From Psococerastis gibbosa (lineage: Eukaryota > Arthropoda > Insecta > Psocodea > Psocidae): a stretch of DNA of 64,000 nucleotides. How positions within the stretch are numbered: the stretch's first letter is position 1; each line of letters begins with the position of its first letter. Made by a program: the position numbers and the translations under genes. The stretch lies in assembly GCA_963971405.1 (NCBI GenBank), contig OZ020485.1, positions 39,677,469 to 39,741,468 on the forward strand. The letters are read 5' to 3'. Positions 62,760 through 64,000 of this stretch are shown here, piece after piece. Under the pieces are notes generated by a model, which saw only the letters and a program-made list of their open reading frames with translations, did not search any database and was not told the origin of the DNA.

Positions 62760-64000
62760 ATAATCTCAAGAATTAAGTGGCCATTATTTAAAAAAAAAAA
62801 AAGAATAAAGCAAGTCTGCGGGTCGTCCTCGTGCGTCTAATGCTGGCTTACCTGATAACTTCCGTGGATTATAATTGAAATGCGCGGTTTCTTCAGCTGG
62901 GGGTCACAATCTCAACGATTGGTTGGCAGCAACTCCCTGCGTGTCATCCTCCCGATTTTTTATGCGGTGCTCAGTAATCTGTTAATATCATTGACCTTGT
63001 TATAATTTGGTCGAAAATTCCAAACAATTAAATTCTTAGCTAATATTTTTTTTTTTTTTTTTGCTCGTTGCATGAATCCTACTTAAATCTGTCTCGCCTC
63101 TGAAAATCACATAAAGAGAGGGGTTTTAGATCACAGCTATTTTGGGATGTTTTGGCTATGCTGAAGGACATTATATCTACAATGGAGAATCAAGAAAAAT
63201 CTAGACAATCGCTTTACATTTTTAACCCCAAGAATAAGTTAATACTAAATGGCAAAGTAGACCCGCTTTGATAAAACCAGAATATTTAAAAAATTTAAAA
63301 AAAAACTCGTACTATTATTTGTAGAGAGGTCTTCGACTTGTATCTGATAAAGCAGCGCAGCATTACTAAGCACTTTTATATTATCTTCTATCGGACTGTA
63401 CTTTACTGGCAGGCATGTTGACTCTCCTCGTAATTTATTCCATGAAATACGTACGGTAGACCTACGTATTGTATCAGTGCGGCTGTACCAGCTCAGCCCA
63501 GCTGCTTATCTACTGCACATACATATTTTAATCTTGACTCTTGAGATAAGTATGATATCATACTTTATTAGGCATATAATAGTCTCGGTGGAGTGGACTC
63601 TCAAAATTACTGTATAGACTGTAGAGAATGCAAATGCATAAAAAATACATGATAAATGCAGAGGCTGCATGTTTGCAGTGGGTAATGCCACGGGATCATT
63701 TTTTTTTTTTTTTAATTGCAAGCGAGAAGTCTTATAATAATAGTGGATGTGAGTAAGCAACGGGGTAAAACGCGCCCCGCTCATCATACGACGCTCGGTG
63801 GTTAAAAATACCGCTTATCTCGCTCACACTATCAGCTTAACACGAGCTGCTTGTGTACAGAAAGGGAAGCCTGCAATTGTCGCTACACAACTTCGTAGTT
63901 AACAATCAATGCTTCGTATAACTGACGCCAAGCCGATCGATATGACAGTATTATTACTAGCACACTGCTAACTGCTACTATTGCAGATACTCAAATTCAT
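62760..64000. other. No gene recognised
   Basis: At 63212-63245, TTTACATTTTTAACCCCAAG and AATAAGTTAATACTAAA match the ends of the tentative element at 54455-56281. Poly-A/T runs lie at 62789, 63048 and 63699. Minus frame 63506-63787 has no domain. Confidence 0.4.

Overview
This is a gene-poor, repeat-dense stretch of an animal genome, most likely an invertebrate. It is AT-rich, has no bacterial-style operons, and the predicted proteins are short and mostly antisense or out-of-frame shadows. The recognisable content is mostly transposon relics: 5'-truncated non-LTR retrotransposon (LINE) tails, a Penelope-like element (PLE) with a GIY-YIG domain, tRNA-derived SINEs, hAT-like elements with 8-bp target-site duplications (TSDs), a PIF/Harbinger-like MITE family with TTA/TAA duplications, and several unnamed dispersed repeats. 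An Inr+DPE promoter in the middle mildly favours an arthropod, but I cannot name the species.

Layout. 0.3-9.4 kb: hAT-like elements, a 28-bp tandem pair, an inverted PLE-associated repeat and a GC-rich block. 9.8-18.2 kb: SINEs, the first two Harbinger-like MITEs and three LINE tails. 19.5-27.8 kb: the PLE with its GIY-YIG domain, five LINE tails, a minisatellite and a 700-bp dispersed repeat. 28-31 kb: SINEs, a nested hAT-like element, then the best candidate for a host gene, a CpG-containing promoter (Inr at 30832, DPE at 30861) followed by a 35-codon first exon ending in a canonical splice donor (30895-30999, + strand). The following sequence would be its first intron; I could not identify exon 2. 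32-45 kb: more hAT-like and Harbinger-like elements, large inverted repeats and a second, inverted PLE copy. 46-56 kb: SINEs, one of them split by another repeat with an 18-bp duplication, and LINE tails, including one tandemly duplicated. 56-64 kb: a 490-bp inverted repeat, a C2H2 zinc-finger exon broken by a one-base frameshift (minus strand), a LINE fragment and one more possible minus-strand exon at 62.5 kb.

No complete protein-coding gene, rRNA, canonical tRNA or CRISPR array is visible. The points most worth a second look are the Inr/DPE promoter with exon 1, the recurring hammerhead-ribozyme-like cores (CUGANGA, stem, GAAA) in the PLE relics, and the Harbinger-like family in which one core carries different terminal repeats. 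Many elements contain runs of 8-20 G or C, so base counts there, and any frame crossing them, should be treated as uncertain.
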